This document shows positions 26,296-37,740 of a DNA stretch of 64,000 bases, piece after piece (position 1 is the stretch's first letter; each line of letters begins with the position of its first letter). Location: assembly GCA_002914805.1 (NCBI GenBank), contig JXTB01000069.1, positions 426,668 to 490,667 of the forward strand. Direction: 5' to 3'. A program made the translations under genes and the position numbers. The notes below the pieces were generated by a model, which was given only the letters and a program-made list of their open reading frames with translations, was not told the DNA's origin and ran no database searches. This stretch comes from Parasponia andersonii. Lineage: Eukaryota > Streptophyta > Magnoliopsida > Rosales > Cannabaceae.

Positions 26296-27832
26296 GTAAA
26301 ATATGGATGTGCATCTTATATCTAATATTTAATCTAAAACTTTTTCTTACGTGGTAAAATATGGATGTGGTCTTCTATAAACCAATCCTGTTGTTCTTTT
26401 TTTTTTTCAAATACAATTTAATTGTTTTCTTTATGGTGAACATTGGTGACATGTTAACATAGATTGTTTCCGTTTGGTGGGTGGATGTGGCTATGTAATG
26501 CAGTGGACGTAGACTGATAATTTTATGTCGTGGTGTACAAGTCAGGGCGGGTTTTCTCTATTTTTCGTTTTTTGTGTTAGAACTTACAAGAAGACCGAAG
26601 CATTAATGGTATCATTTGGCACAACCGGCCATCTATTTGCTAAGGCGTGACAAAATAAAGAATCTGTACGGCCAGCTATAAAGCAAAATATGGTGGTAAT
26701 GCCAGCTGGCATATGAGACAAGTAAGTCAAAGGACAAGTGACAAAAGCCATTCTCATTTTATTGAGTTCAGAATAGAGAGGGAGAAAGCAACAAGCACGT
26801 CATCTTTCTTGTTTGTGTTTATTTTTATTTATTTATTTATTTTGGGGATAGAAATCTTGTTTGTGTTAATTAAATGCACTCATAATATATGGGACAATTA
26901 GGTCATGTGTCTTATTAGGGTGTAGAAGAAAGACTAATACACTGTATGGAAACCTATCAAACCACTCCGCATGGAATCAATTCGAGTGGTTTTATTCGAT
27001 AATGTGGTTTGTTATGGTTCAAAAAATCTTCAAATTGCAAAGATTCTGTTTGTGCTTAGTAATTTGGAGAAATATTTATGTGGTAGTTCATGCCGTCCTG
27101 CAACATATGTTAAATAAATTTTCTATTTATATTACTTTTGATTTAGAACGTTTTTGTTTATTTACAGTGTATTTTTATACTTCGAAGTATAGAAGCAATG
27201 AACGAAAAAAATAAATAAATAAGAGTTGGCCAAGACTGTATCCCAATGCCAAATTTATTAAGCCTAAATCCAGTGTATATTGTCCAAAACATACCAAACT
27301 ACACCACACGCCAAGTGTAAATGTGGTTTGGTTCGATTTCTTCTAACCATTTGTACATTTAAGAATAGGTAGGTATAAATTGCATATACTAGTGTGCGCT
27401 AAAGAAGAGGTAAGTGCACCACTATCACTGGCCTAACATTGATCAACTCAAGTGCCCCAATAAAGTGAGATACCTTAAAATCATGATACTCTTTCCATGT
27501 AACTGTCCGGTGAAGAGGAGGTTGAGCATAGTTATTCAGCTCAAGCAATGGTAATATCTTCACATCTATGAGCCATAGAAAATACGCGACGAACACTCCA
27601 TGAGGGGAAGGAGAAGAGATTTTGCTCCACAAAAACATGTGGATAGCATAGCAATATATGTTAAATCCATGAAATTCACATTTGGAAAAAGAAAAAATTC
27701 AGCTCTTTCTAATGGTTCTTTTTCAAAAAGTTCGATGGCCAAGTATAGAAATACAAACTATGCTACAAGAAGAGGCAACAAGAAACAAGGGGCATTTAAA
27801 AACATCATAGTTGGATGCAGACTAGGTTAGGA
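26296..27832. other. Intergenic plus SF3B4 3' flank
   Basis: No coding region. Part of 27400-27832 is probably the SF3B4 3' UTR. The segment 26945-27345 has CAAACCACTCCGC near one end and GTGTAAATGTGGTTTGGTTCG near the other, suggesting a decayed non-autonomous DNA transposon. No target duplication is proven. Confidence 0.45.
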
Positions 27833-30800
27833 TCAACCTGAAGGAGGTGGTGGCTGGGGATTATTAGGAGGGGGAGGGGGAGGAATTAATCCCTGAGGCA
27901 TAAAAGGCGGCCTTTGATGGGGCGGAGGAGGCGGCCGCCAATTCGGTGGTTGGCCTCCCATTCCCATGGGAGGGGGAAGAGGCCTTTGAGGAACTTGAAG
28001 TCCCTGTGGTGGCGGGGGTGGCATGTTTTGGGGAGGTCTAAATTGCTGGATTGGAGGTGGAGGCATGACAGGTGGTGGGAGACCTTGGCCAGGTTGCTGT
28101 GGCTGACCCTGCCAAGCTGGCTGTCCGGGTACTTGCATGTGTGGGAAAGCCAAACCTTGAGGCGGAGGTGGGCGCATGGGAGGAATTGGGCCCGGAGCAA
28201 CGGCACCATTCGCAAATGGCCGTGGAGGCACTGGAGCGCCCATAGTGCCATTAACCTGAGGACCATTGGGAAGTGTTGGAGGCCCACTGGCAAACAGTGT
28301 GTGAGGCCTGCTCTTTGAAGTAGGATTGCTTGCAGCCAGAACTCTCTCTGCAAGGTAATGGTCGCAAATAGGAATTATTATTCAACTGATAATATTATCA
28401 CCACAAAGTTGCTAACTGCTCTCATTACAGATACACATAGTCAACAAGAGAAAAACTAGCCAAAACAACATCCATGGCCAGAAAGAAGAACTTGAAACAT
28501 GTATGCATAAAGAATGCTAATAAAAATGATAAATTCATATTGGTATGCAATTGTATCAAAATGGACTGATTAATTGCAATCGTCTGTATGGTGAAAAGAT
28601 GCAAAACACCAAGCGGCTGTGTGGTAACTAAGAAACTGACCTGCTGGAGTACCATGGCGCTCTCCCTTAGTGTCTTTCTTATAGGCATAAGACACTGTTA
28701 TTTGACGGTTGCAAAGATATTGGCCATTCATCGCCTGTAAAAAATGAAGAAATAAGCCCTGGTCACCATTTATGTCTTCATCATGAAGTTAAGAGATTAT
28801 ATAACAAGCATTAAGAAGGAAAAAATTTAAAATGCGAGGCAAATACAGCCAAATCCATATTCGTCTACTTTAAAAAGAGAACAAGAGAAAAGTAAGCAGC
28901 ACATATCATGAAAAGAACTAGAGCAAAATCAAATTCTGATACTCTTAGTGACTCTAAGTCGAATTGGTATTGGCATTTACCATAATAACCTATTTTGTGG
29001 AATGTTGTTCAACATTATAGAAACCAACTATCCATCCAAGTAGTTCCCAAGCAGATTTAAAACGCTGAAGAAGCAATGTAGGCACATACCTCAATAGCTG
29101 CATCAGATGCCTCAAAGGAATCATAGCTGATAAAACCAAAACCACGGGAATTTCCTGTATCTGGATCTCTCATTATCTGGAAAAGAGAGGTACCAGTTAT
29201 CAGATCCAATCATGATTACGTAATAAAAGCATGTCTGATGTCAAATGAATGCAAAAGATAATAAAATCCAGTCTGAAGTGACACCACTAAAAACATTTCA
29301 TTATTAAAACATATATGAATTCAATGGTTTCCCCCCTTTTTTTCTGTTTCTTTTCTTTCAGTAAGTAATTGAAAGAGTTCAATGGTCATCGTGATTGAAG
29401 AATATTAATGAGGATAAACCATTTCATACCTACAATTACAAAGCATATGATGAAAATAGAGCAACCTGCCAATTAAGGGAAAACATAATACATCAAAATT
29501 TCAACCAGTCCATATGTATTCTGTTTATCATTCTTGAGGCAAAACTGGAGGTGATTTTATTCTTTGGTAATATGCAATGGGCAGCAATCCAAGTTTCAAA
29601 AAATTGAAGTGACTAAACTAATAAAAATAATAAAGCAGTTTTCATTACATAACACAAACCAACAAATCCACCAATAGTTTCAAGCATGTCATGATAGTAT
29701 GTAAACCATCACTTAAGAATGTTGTGAACATCAAAAGATTCACCCACAGTAATTTTTGTATGAATGAATCCTTCAACGAAGTTATTACAATCTCTTTCTC
29801 CAATTTCTACTTTTTATATAAAAACAACAGAGAAAAGTAAGAAGCTCCATTAGCAATAAAGTCCTGGGTAATACCTTTGGATTTGTAACAATGACTCCAA
29901 ACGCACTGAAAGTATCATAAAGAAGTTTCTCATCCACATCCTGCCAGAAAAAAATGTGGGTATATTACAAACCTGAACCTCACGATATAGCATCCATTTT
30001 TTTTTTGCTCATAACGTCTAAATCACTTACAGGGTCAAGGTTTCCGATGAAGAGGTTAGCTCCCACATCCAAGCTCTTTTTATCTTGTGAGGCCTTAAAC
30101 CAAACAGATCACACAGTCTATCAGAGTCGCATATTACATATATCACCTCCAGAAACTTAAAACAGATAAAGCTCTCATTCATTTATAACTTACAAATGCT
30201 ACGAAATTTTCAGTGTAAATTGCATATAAAAAATGAAAGGTACTAGCTTGAAAAAAAAATAACAATAATAATACCTTATTCACACGTATTGGCTTCCCGT
30301 AAAGCTTAATCATATTGAGTACCTTGATTGCCTGTACAATTGTAGTAAAACCATGATGAAAACAAGATAGTGAACAAAACAAAGAAAATACCAAAGTTGA
30401 AATTCCCTTTAACATAAACATCGATAATCTCATAAAGCAAAGCAGTAAAGAAATCACTCACGTAGTCAGCATCTTCTTCACTTCGAAATTCCACAAATCC
30501 ATACCCTTGATGAAGATTAGTAACTCTATCTTTGGGAACGTACACATTAACTGAAACAAAAGATGAGAAAGTAATGCACTCATTAAATTCTTCCAAGAGG
30601 CACGTGCAAATTCACCCCAAAAGGAAGTCACCACACAGAGAGACGTATATGTTGTATATACCAACAAAACAACCACCACAATCTCAACCCCCCCCTTTAC
30701 CAATCAAACAAAAACCCCTTCATCAAACAAAAATTTCCAAGGTAAACTCGCCATATAGTAGATATCGATCATTGAAGTTGTATGGAAACCCAATACTCAA

Positions 30801-31265
30801 AAAAGCTTTTTAAGAGATCCCATTTAAGCAAAACGATCTAGAATTAATTCAAAAGCAAAGAAAACGGAAGGCTTACCAACAGGGCCAGCTTGAACGAACA
30901 ATTCCCATAGTAACTCCTCCGAAACCTGCAACCACAGCAAAAATGAAATAAAAAATTTAAATTAAAGGAACACGAAATTGTAGCCTTAAACACCAAAATT
31001 ACAGAGGGCACGGCACTAATCTAAAACAAAAACCCTAAAATCTTCAGGCCAGAACCATTAAACCCTTAGAAGAAGAAGAAGAAGAAGAAATATTAGAAAC
31101 TGATAAAAACCCAGATTCAGATGAGTGAGAAGAGTGGATATAGAAGAGAGGAAACAAGACCTGAGGATCAAGATTGCCGACGTAAGCAGTGGCGTCTTGG
31201 TTCCTCTCGGCCGAGTGTTGGCCGAGCAAGTTGGCTCCTACTCCCGGCGCTATGCGAGTCGTCAT
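27833..31265 (-). CDS. SF3B4: Splicing factor 3B subunit 4 (SF3B4/SAP49)
   Basis: Nine exons, 374 aa: 31161-31265, 30877-30925, 30462-30550, 30275-30331, 30031-30093, 29875-29940, 29090-29176, 28641-28734, 27833-28347. All introns are GT-AG and the frame is kept. SF3B4 is the SF3b subunit of the U2 snRNP that contacts pre-mRNA near the branch site in the nucleus. RRM1 (about 26-103) has RNP2 AYVGNL at 27-32 and RNP1 GYGFVEF at 67-73. RRM2 (about 112-191) has LFIGNL at 114-119 and RGFGFISY at 154-161. The C-terminal 155 residues are rich in Pro, Gly and Gln, as in eukaryotic SF3B4. Arabidopsis counterpart by recall: At2g18510 (EMB2444/JANUS). The start codon opens a conserved [17 protein letters not shown]. 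The gene is divergent from the upstream IMK2-like relic. Very secure. Confidence 0.96.
31030..31038 (+). promoter_or_regulatory. Telo-box-like motif in SF3B4 intron 1
   Basis: AAACCCTAA, a motif common near the 5' ends of plant housekeeping genes. A short match, so function is only inferred. Confidence 0.35.
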
Positions 31266-31606
31266 GGCCTTTCACTGTATTTCGTTTTGCAGAACACAAA
31301 ATCCTCTTTCGTATACCAGAATCAAAGGAAAATCTGTAGAGAGGGAGGGACTATTCTAGTCCCAGCCTCTGCAGGGTTTGCAGGCGGTACCGCCGCTGTG
31401 CTTTTCGAACCAAGGATTTTGATGGGCTTCACTCTCCTTAAGGCTGATTTGGGTTGGGCCGGAACAGAGAGAAGTAGAAGTTGGGCCTAGTTTTGCAGGA
31501 GCCCATTTTTTCTAAAGTCCATCTTGCTAACTCTTTTGGGCTTCTTTTATATATAGCAGGATGTTATTGTCCCACTACACAACACACCACCACACACACA
31601 CACACC
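31266..31606 (-). promoter_or_regulatory. SF3B4 5' flank
   Basis: About 340 bp between the SF3B4 start codon and a hAT-like MITE. Contains 5' UTR and promoter by position. No clear TATA box. A CA-rich run lies at 31576-31606. Confidence 0.4.
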
Positions 31607-32193
31607 TAGGGGCGTAAAAAAGCCCGAAAGCCCAAAATCCGATAGGTTGGTCCGAAAAAAGCCTTATTCGAATTCAGTCCGAACCCGACATGGTCCAAAC
31701 TCGGCTCGAACTCAATTATATTTAGGGTTGGGTTTGAACCAAATATTTTTCATATGAACTCGACCTAAAACTCGACCCGAAGTCCGAACTTGAAATCTGA
31801 ACCTAAAGATTTAAAAAATTCGAAACTCAAAAAATATAATAATTTTTTTTAAATAAGGCCATTTTTTAAATTAAATTATAAGTATTATTTTGTAATCGTG
31901 CTCAAAAAAAAAAATTCTTTCACTATTTTCTTATTCCAATGTATATATATGTATATTAATTTAGGGTCCAAAAGTTCAAAGATTAAACTTGCCCCGAACA
32001 TAAAGTCTAAAATCTGGTCCTATATTAGAGTCCGAAACTTTTAGGGTTGGGCATTGGGTATGATTTTTACTAATCTAAACCCGACCTAACCCAGTCTGAA
32101 ACTTTCCTAAAGCCCAAAAGTCCGAGTTCGAGCCTGGCCAAACCCAAAAGTTTGGATTTGGGTTGGGCTTGGGCGGCCCGATTTACACTCCTA
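31607..32193. mobile_element. hAT-like MITE, non-autonomous
   Basis: 587 bp. The left end reads TAGGGGCGTAAA and the right end, reverse complemented, reads TAGGAGTGTAAA, giving imperfect terminal inverted repeats. The subterminal sequence repeats GGCCCGA, GGGTTGGG and GACCCGA-type motifs common in plant hAT MITEs. Flanks CACACACC and CTCATACC agree at 6 of 8 positions, consistent with an old 8-bp target duplication. No transposase. Inserted in the SF3B4 upstream region. Confidence 0.6.
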
Positions 32194-32356
32194 CTCATAC
32201 CCCACCCGCCATACTACACACACACTACTATAGAGAAAACAACCGGGTGGATGACCAAGTTTTTTAAATTATTTGGAGAAATTTAAATGGATGACCAATA
32301 TTTTAAATTTGATTAAGTAGATGTCCATTTTTTAAATTTTATAACTAAATGTCTTA

Positions 32357-32397
<41 letters not shown>

Positions 32398-33205
32398 CTT
32401 GGTAGATATATTTATCTACTAATTTTAGTTATTGTACTAAAATGTACTGGGTATATAATTTTTTATACTTGGTATATAAAATTTTATACTTGGTATATAA
32501 ACATATATACCAGACATTTTGCTATAATATTTGATAAAAGAATATTTACTTAAATTGGGCTCAAATGTTGGTCATATTTCTATAAGCCCCATTTATTTGT
32601 CACTAATTGTATATTGGGTTTTTTAGCCAAATGGACAAATTTTGGATTATAATTTACAAAATAATTATTTTTCAAATACAATTAAAATATATCGGCTTTC
32701 GAAAATTATTTAAAAAATGGTTATTTTTCATATTTCTAACTATATCAAAATATATTGATTTTTTTAGGAAAATATTGGTTTTCTTTATAAAAAAAAATAG
32801 ATCAATTGAAAAATGGCTATTTATTAAAATAGTAAAATTATTTATTAAATAGGTGTAAAAAAAGGGGTCATATGTTAAATTGATCTTTAAAAAAAAATGT
32901 CATTTCTTATAAATCTCCTTGGTTAATTCATGAACATTTTTTAACATTTATTTAGTCTATGGACCAAATGATCATTGCTTAAGAAATTCAGGGACCAAAA
33001 AATTATCCTTTTAAGTTCAATATTGAGTAATTTTATTATTATAAAAAATCGAACGTGAAAAATTATTTATTAAAACATGTGAGATATTTTTAAGTTCAAT
33101 AATGGAAACCACGAGAGGCATGAAATAATTTAATTTCATTATCTGAAACTAATAGGTTAATGACGTTAAAATAACCAGTATAATTGGTTCAACCTTTCAG
33201 TTCTG
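32194..33205. other. AT-rich intergenic DNA
   Basis: No gene. It includes an AT microsatellite at 32358-32392 and a small tandem repeat of TTTTATACTTGGTATATAAA near 32458-32505. Confidence 0.6.
32358..32392. repeat. (AT)n microsatellite
   Basis: About 17 uninterrupted AT/TA units. Confidence 0.9.
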
Positions 33206-34017
33206 ATTCTAAGGAATACTCAATTCAGTGGCCCTGAAACCATTGCCAACATCTGTGGGATCTACTTGATCTTTCTGGGAGCAATTTTGCTGGAAAAATT
33301 CCAGCTTCTCTCGTCTGCTTAGCAAATCTCACTTCTTTTAACGCTTCCTACAACAATCTATCTGGTTCTGTCCCATCTCTCCTCTACAAAAAATCAACTC
33401 AAGCTCTTTTGTGGGGAATCTACATCTCTGTTGGTAGATCCTTCTCCCTCACCTCTGAATCTTCCAGCTCCATAAGCAGAAGCTCCAAAGAAGAAACACC
33501 ATCACCACAGAATGAGTACTAGGGACATTCTTCTCATAGCGGCCAGTGCCCTCCTAGTGGTTCTTCTACTATTGTGCTGCTTTTTGCTTTGTTGTTTCGT
33601 CAGAAAAAAATGCTGCTTTGAAAGGAAAGAGTGGTGAATCCAAGCAAGCAGCACTGAGAAGGCGACTTCTGCAGGCGCTGAAGTTCAATCGGGTGGCGAA
33701 GCTGGCAGAAAGCTTGTTCACTTTGATGGGCCATTCATAGTTACAGCTGATGACTTGTCATGTGCAACAGCAGAGATAATGGGAAGAGTACTAATGGGAC
33801 ATCATACAAGGCCACACTAGAGGATGGTAATCAGTTGTGCGAAGAGCTTGAGGGACTACCAAGGGGCAGAAAGAATTCAAAGCTGAGGTTGCTGACTTGG
33901 GAAAATTCTACATCCAAATCTCCTCGCGCTTCGAGCCTACCACTTGAGACCTAAGGAGAGAAGCTTCTTGTTTTCGATTACATGCCTAAGGGTAGTCTTG
34001 CTTCCTTTCTTCATGGT
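33206..34017 (+). pseudogene. IMK2-like LRR receptor kinase pseudogene, truncated
   Basis: Translating short pieces in shifting frames gives LRR text ([17 protein letters not shown]), a degraded transmembrane region, then a juxtamembrane [22 protein letters not shown], and finally EKLLVFDYMPKGSLASFLHG. These match the LRR-RLK family IMK2 (inflorescence meristem receptor-like kinase 2) from memory. Most of the ectodomain is absent, a stop and several frameshifts intervene, the glycine-rich loop and catalytic-lysine region are collapsed by deletion, and the rest of the kinase domain is missing. The copy ends at CATG/GTAAAT, a retained splice donor with intron-like sequence after it, so it arose by DNA duplication and not from an mRNA. 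Not functional. Confidence 0.85.
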
Positions 34018-34855
34018 AAATACATCCAACCATTTCATTAACTTTTATCATACCATATCATGTTATTATCTACAAAACACTTATCATAAATATTACTAAT
34101 TTATGATAACGCGTCGACACATACCATTTCAATATATTTCAATTACATACTATGCAGCATATATTTCCTTGTGGTGCCACTGCCATTGGCACCTTTTATT
34201 TTCTTCTTTTCTTATGCTTTAACTGAAGCAAGCCTTGGACCATTGCAGGGAGGCCTAATCTAGGAATGAGAAGTGAAATATAAATGTCTTCCCACAAAAA
34301 AACCCCGCACCTTTCCCCTGCGCTTCAATTGTTTCAAATTACATGCTTACTGTATTCCCACAGCAAATTTAGGATGACAAAACTACCTCTAGCAAACTTT
34401 GTGCAAGAAAATTTTTCCACAGAGGTTGTACGCAAAATGCAAGTGTAATGAACTACATAGAGTACTTTACTTGTCGAATCCAATACTCAGGACATGACTT
34501 GTATACATGTTTAGCTGCCTAATGTAAAAACAGTTAGTAACATAGAAACAAAGACAACAGAACCTACTACTGATAGAAAAAGAATGTAATTTTTCGTCAG
34601 CAATAAACATGATGAAGCGGTGAACACTACAACAAAATTGAGGTATTGGACTAAAGCTAACTTTGAGTTTCCATCACTAATAAAAAAAACTGAAGCTTTT
34701 ACAATTTTATGATTTCATGCAAGCTTCAAACTTGGCTTCCACAGCCAATTCAAATGATAAAACTTCATATCCTGCCTTGTCTGTGGTTCACAATTCAAAC
34801 AGAGCAGGATCACATGCAGTAGCATATGAAAGGAACGAATCCCTCAAGTCAATAT
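34018..34855. other. Intergenic, PPR 3' flank
   Basis: The first part is probably intron sequence of the IMK2-like relic. The latter part is the 3' flank of the PPR gene. No separate gene. The open frame 34717-34962 (+) overlaps the PPR end antisense. Confidence 0.55.
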
Positions 34856-36067
34856 TCATGCCGCAGCCTCTTCATCCTCATCGGAAGCCGAATGAGCATC
34901 AGAAGAAGCAGAAGCTAAACCAAGGCTCTCCTCAACTTTCCTCCAAGAATTCAAGACATTAGGAGGGAACTTCTTTTTAAAAGTCCGGATCATTCCTTTT
35001 GCTTCCTTTATCTTCTTTTTCTTCACCAACCCCTCAACCAAATGCTTCAACGTGTTGAAATCTGGAATCTTATGCACCTGCACACTCTTCTTGAAAATCT
35101 TGTGCCCCTTCTCAAAATCCTCATTCTTACACAAATAATATATCAAAGTCCTAAAAGTTGCCGCATTCGGCTTACATCCATTTCCCTCAAGCCCCTCGTA
35201 AACTTTCTTAGCTTCATCCATCTTCCCACTCCTACAATAACAAGTCATCAAGTAATTGTAGCTGATGGTATCAGGTTTAAGCCCAGCATTGCTCATTTCA
35301 TCAATCAAAGCCTTAACATTCTCCGGCTCGCCACCATGGGAATGCATAATCCTAACATTATAAGCCGCAACATCAACCTCACAACCATTATCCACCATAG
35401 TCTTCCACAACTTCTCCGCCTCCTCAGCCTGACCCTTCTTGTACAGAGCATCCACAATGGTCGTATACGTCACCGCAGTTATTTCAAGTCCATTCTTCTC
35501 CATCTCTCCCACAATCTCAATGGCCCTCTGAGGCGAACCCGCCGCGCAATACGCCTTGACCAATATCCCAAACGACACTTTGTCCGGCGTAACGCCGTAT
35601 TTCTTTGGAATTTCGTCGAACAATTCGGGCACTTTATCAAACAGTTTCGATTGATTACAAGCCGTTAAAAGGGAATTGAAAGAAATCACCGACCTGGGTG
35701 TGCCCAACTGGTCCATTTGGTCGAAGGTCCTCAAGGCGTGGTCGAACATTCCGGCTCGGCCGTACGATCGAATGAGAGTAGACAAGTAAGACTCTTGCTT
35801 GATTTTGGGATCTTTTTTATGGGACTCGATGAGGGCTTCGATATCGCCGAAGCGTCGGGATTTGGCGAGGCGGCGAACGGTGAGGTCCTGAGCGTAGCGG
35901 GAGATGGTAGGAGAGGAGTAGTGATCGGAGACTGAGGAGTAGATTTCGAGCGCTTTGTCAGGGTCATGCTCGGTTCGGAGCTTCGATTTCGCTTTCGAGA
36001 TGGAGATTGCAGACTTGGCGGTCGCTGAGAAGTGGCGGAGATGGCGAATGGAGGTTGGAGACGACAT
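34856..36067 (-). CDS. Mitochondrial-type P-class PPR protein (At2g18520/At4g36680-like)
   Basis: Intronless, 403 aa. PPR proteins bind organellar RNA through tandem 35-residue helical repeats. The N-terminal 30 residues are rich in Ser, Arg, Lys and Ala and poor in acids, as in a mitochondrial presequence. About eight P-type repeats run from 91 to 370; those at 162-196, 197-231, 232-265, 266-300 and 301-335 are clearest (e.g. VTYTTIVDALYKKGQAEEAEKL). There is no E or DYW domain, so an RNA-editing role is unlikely. The C-terminus is lysine-rich, then acidic (SDEDEE). It resembles small PPR proteins of the At2g18520/At4g36680 group and related mitoribosome-associated PPRs (recall). Its 5' flank is duplicated at 47273-47525. 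The family call is secure; RNA target and exact role are unknown. Confidence 0.93.
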   Translation of the reverse strand: MSSPTSIRHLRHFSATAKSAISISKAKSKLRTEHDPDKALEIYSSVSDHYSSPTISRYAQDLTVRRLAKSRRFGDIEALIESHKKDPKIKQESYLSTLIRSYGRAGMFDHALRTFDQMDQLGTPRSVISFNSLLTACNQSKLFDKVPELFDEIPKKYGVTPDKVSFGILVKAYCAAGSPQRAIEIVGEMEKNGLEITAVTYTTIVDALYKKGQAEEAEKLWKTMVDNGCEVDVAAYNVRIMHSHGGEPENVKALIDEMSNAGLKPDTISYNYLMTCYCRSGKMDEAKKVYEGLEGNGCKPNAATFRTLIYYLCKNEDFEKGHKIFKKSVQVHKIPDFNTLKHLVEGLVKKKKIKEAKGMIRTFKKKFPPNVLNSWRKVEESLGLASASSDAHSASDEDEEAAA

Positions 36068-36070
36068 TTC

Positions 36071-36079
36071 TAGGGTTTT
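36071..36079 (-). promoter_or_regulatory. Telo-box-like motif in the PPR leader
   Basis: Reads AAAACCCTA on the minus strand, 4 nt upstream of the PPR start codon. Common in leaders of plant translation and organelle genes. Function inferred. Confidence 0.4.
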
Positions 36080-36144
36080 GGAGATTCAGGGCTGTGGCTA
36101 TAATTGGGGAAGAGCAAGTTCTGAGACGAGGAAGTGTTTGCAGC

Positions 36145-36715
36145 CTTGTAGGGTTTTAGAGGTGGTTTTAGATTTTAGCTTGGCTTATTTCGGGTGTCGT
36201 TTTTATCTATTTAGTGTCGTTTGTGTGTTTCTTATTTTCTAATTATTATTGGTATTTTTTTCCATCTCATGTTAAAGAAAATGTCGATGTCGTCTTAATT
36301 GGAGTAGGACAAGCATTTTCGTTGCATGGCAACACTATCATCTCTCATTGTCAAAATGATTTATGAATATGAAATGGAATAATATAGAATAGAAGAGGTG
36401 GTTCTGGACTTCTAGTTTGGCTCACCTTGGGTGACTTTTTAAGTGTTTGGTGTCTCTTTTTCTTTTCTTTTTTTTTTTTTTTTTGAGAAAAAATGTTTGG
36501 TATTGTTTGTGTGTTTTTTCCTTTTTTTTCTTACGTCGAGCTAGAAAGTAGATGTCGTCTTTTTTTTTTTTTTCTTTTTTCCCTCTCTAGATATGGCGTC
36601 TTGGTGTAATGGTATTGGTCTCACACTTTCATGTTATGGTAATACTCTCGTGATTATCGAAATGGGTAAGAAATTCAATAATATGCAAATAACATAAAAT
36701 TTTTGGCCTTACTTT
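36145..36715. repeat. Local duplication of the PPR 5' flank
   Basis: Two adjacent diverged copies, about 36145-36395 and 36397-36715. Each begins GAGGTGGTT, contains a TAGTGTCGTTTG- or TTTGGTATTGTTTG-type stretch and a GATGTCGTCTT motif, and ends near AATAATAT. The second copy is expanded by T runs. A third relative lies at 47320-47525. Confidence 0.75.
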
Positions 36716-37316
36716 AGGATTTTGAATTTATATATATATATATATATTCGAGCCTTGAATATTAAAAAAGAGAAATTTAGGAGGCTCGACTTTAATAAAA
36801 GCCTAGTGAGTCTTTTATGGGAATCATCTTATAGCAACTTAGGCATTGATAATAGAGATGATTATATTTTTATATATTGCATTTGGATAATTTGTTTAGT
36901 TTATACTTTATTTGTGGATTATTATCAATATTACTCTTTATATTTAGAATTTGTAATAATTTATTTCTCTTTGGTCAAACAACGATTTTGACCAATAATA
37001 CCAAAATAAAGTATTTAAGTATATATCTTTTAAGTTTAAAAAGGTATTTTGGTAATTTAATAATTAAAACTAAAGTTTGATCTAAAGATATTATAAATAT
37101 GTTACAGATTTTAAATCTAAAAGTCAATATTAATAATAACTAACATACAAATCATAAATTGAGCAAACAGTTAAAACGCAATATATAAAAATATATTCAC
37201 CCTTGATAATATATCAAGAAAGTATAAAATTGATGAAAATAAGGGATATCATGAAGGAAGCTGGAGGAATAATCAGTGCAACCAAAATTCTTAAATGATA
37301 TTTTCTAGATGGAAGC

Positions 37317-37740
37317 TTAGATATCTGGATTTTTGACAAAAGTTTTGTTAACAATGAATTTACGTTTTGTCAACAATGAATTTAGTAAATTACGATATGT
37401 GACTTTATGTGTGAAAAAGGTTAGAAAAGTAGAGCAAATAAGGAGAAAAATTTTATAATGGTTCAACCCCAAAAAAGATGAGTTATGTCTACTGTTCTTC
37501 ACTATTTTCTAAAAGTGAACAAAGAGAATTATACAAAGTGAGTATATAGTGAAGTGATTGTGAGATGAAAAATAATGAGATTAAGCCCACTTTATATAGG
37601 TGAGATGGCTCAATGTTTCCCAATTATGAGAACGGGAAAGTATATAATCAGAAGATATAATTTCAGGTAATAATATAAAATTAAGTAACAACTAGTAAAT
37701 AGATTGTTTGATCCTCACACAGAGGTTTGTTTCTCTTTCT
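37317..37740. repeat. LTR-like dispersed repeat fragment
   Basis: Shares ordered motifs with 63590-64000: TTAACAATGAATTTA, a GGTTCAACCCCAAAAAAGATG stretch, CACTTTATATAGGTGA, then GGTAA/AAGTAAC repeats. The CTTTATATAGG stretch, read on the minus strand, resembles an LTR promoter region. Present in copy A only, so it was inserted after the duplication. Boundaries uncertain. Confidence 0.5.

Noticed and set aside
27886-28353. 155-aa open frame on the minus strand and 134-aa frame on the plus strand at the SF3B4 3' end
   Set aside because: Both overlap the Pro/Gly-rich last exon, whose codon composition keeps other frames open. The SF3B4 frame is the conserved one.
35042-35668. 208-aa open frame antisense to the PPR gene
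   Set aside because: It lies wholly inside the PPR coding region, and the sense frame has clear PPR repeats.
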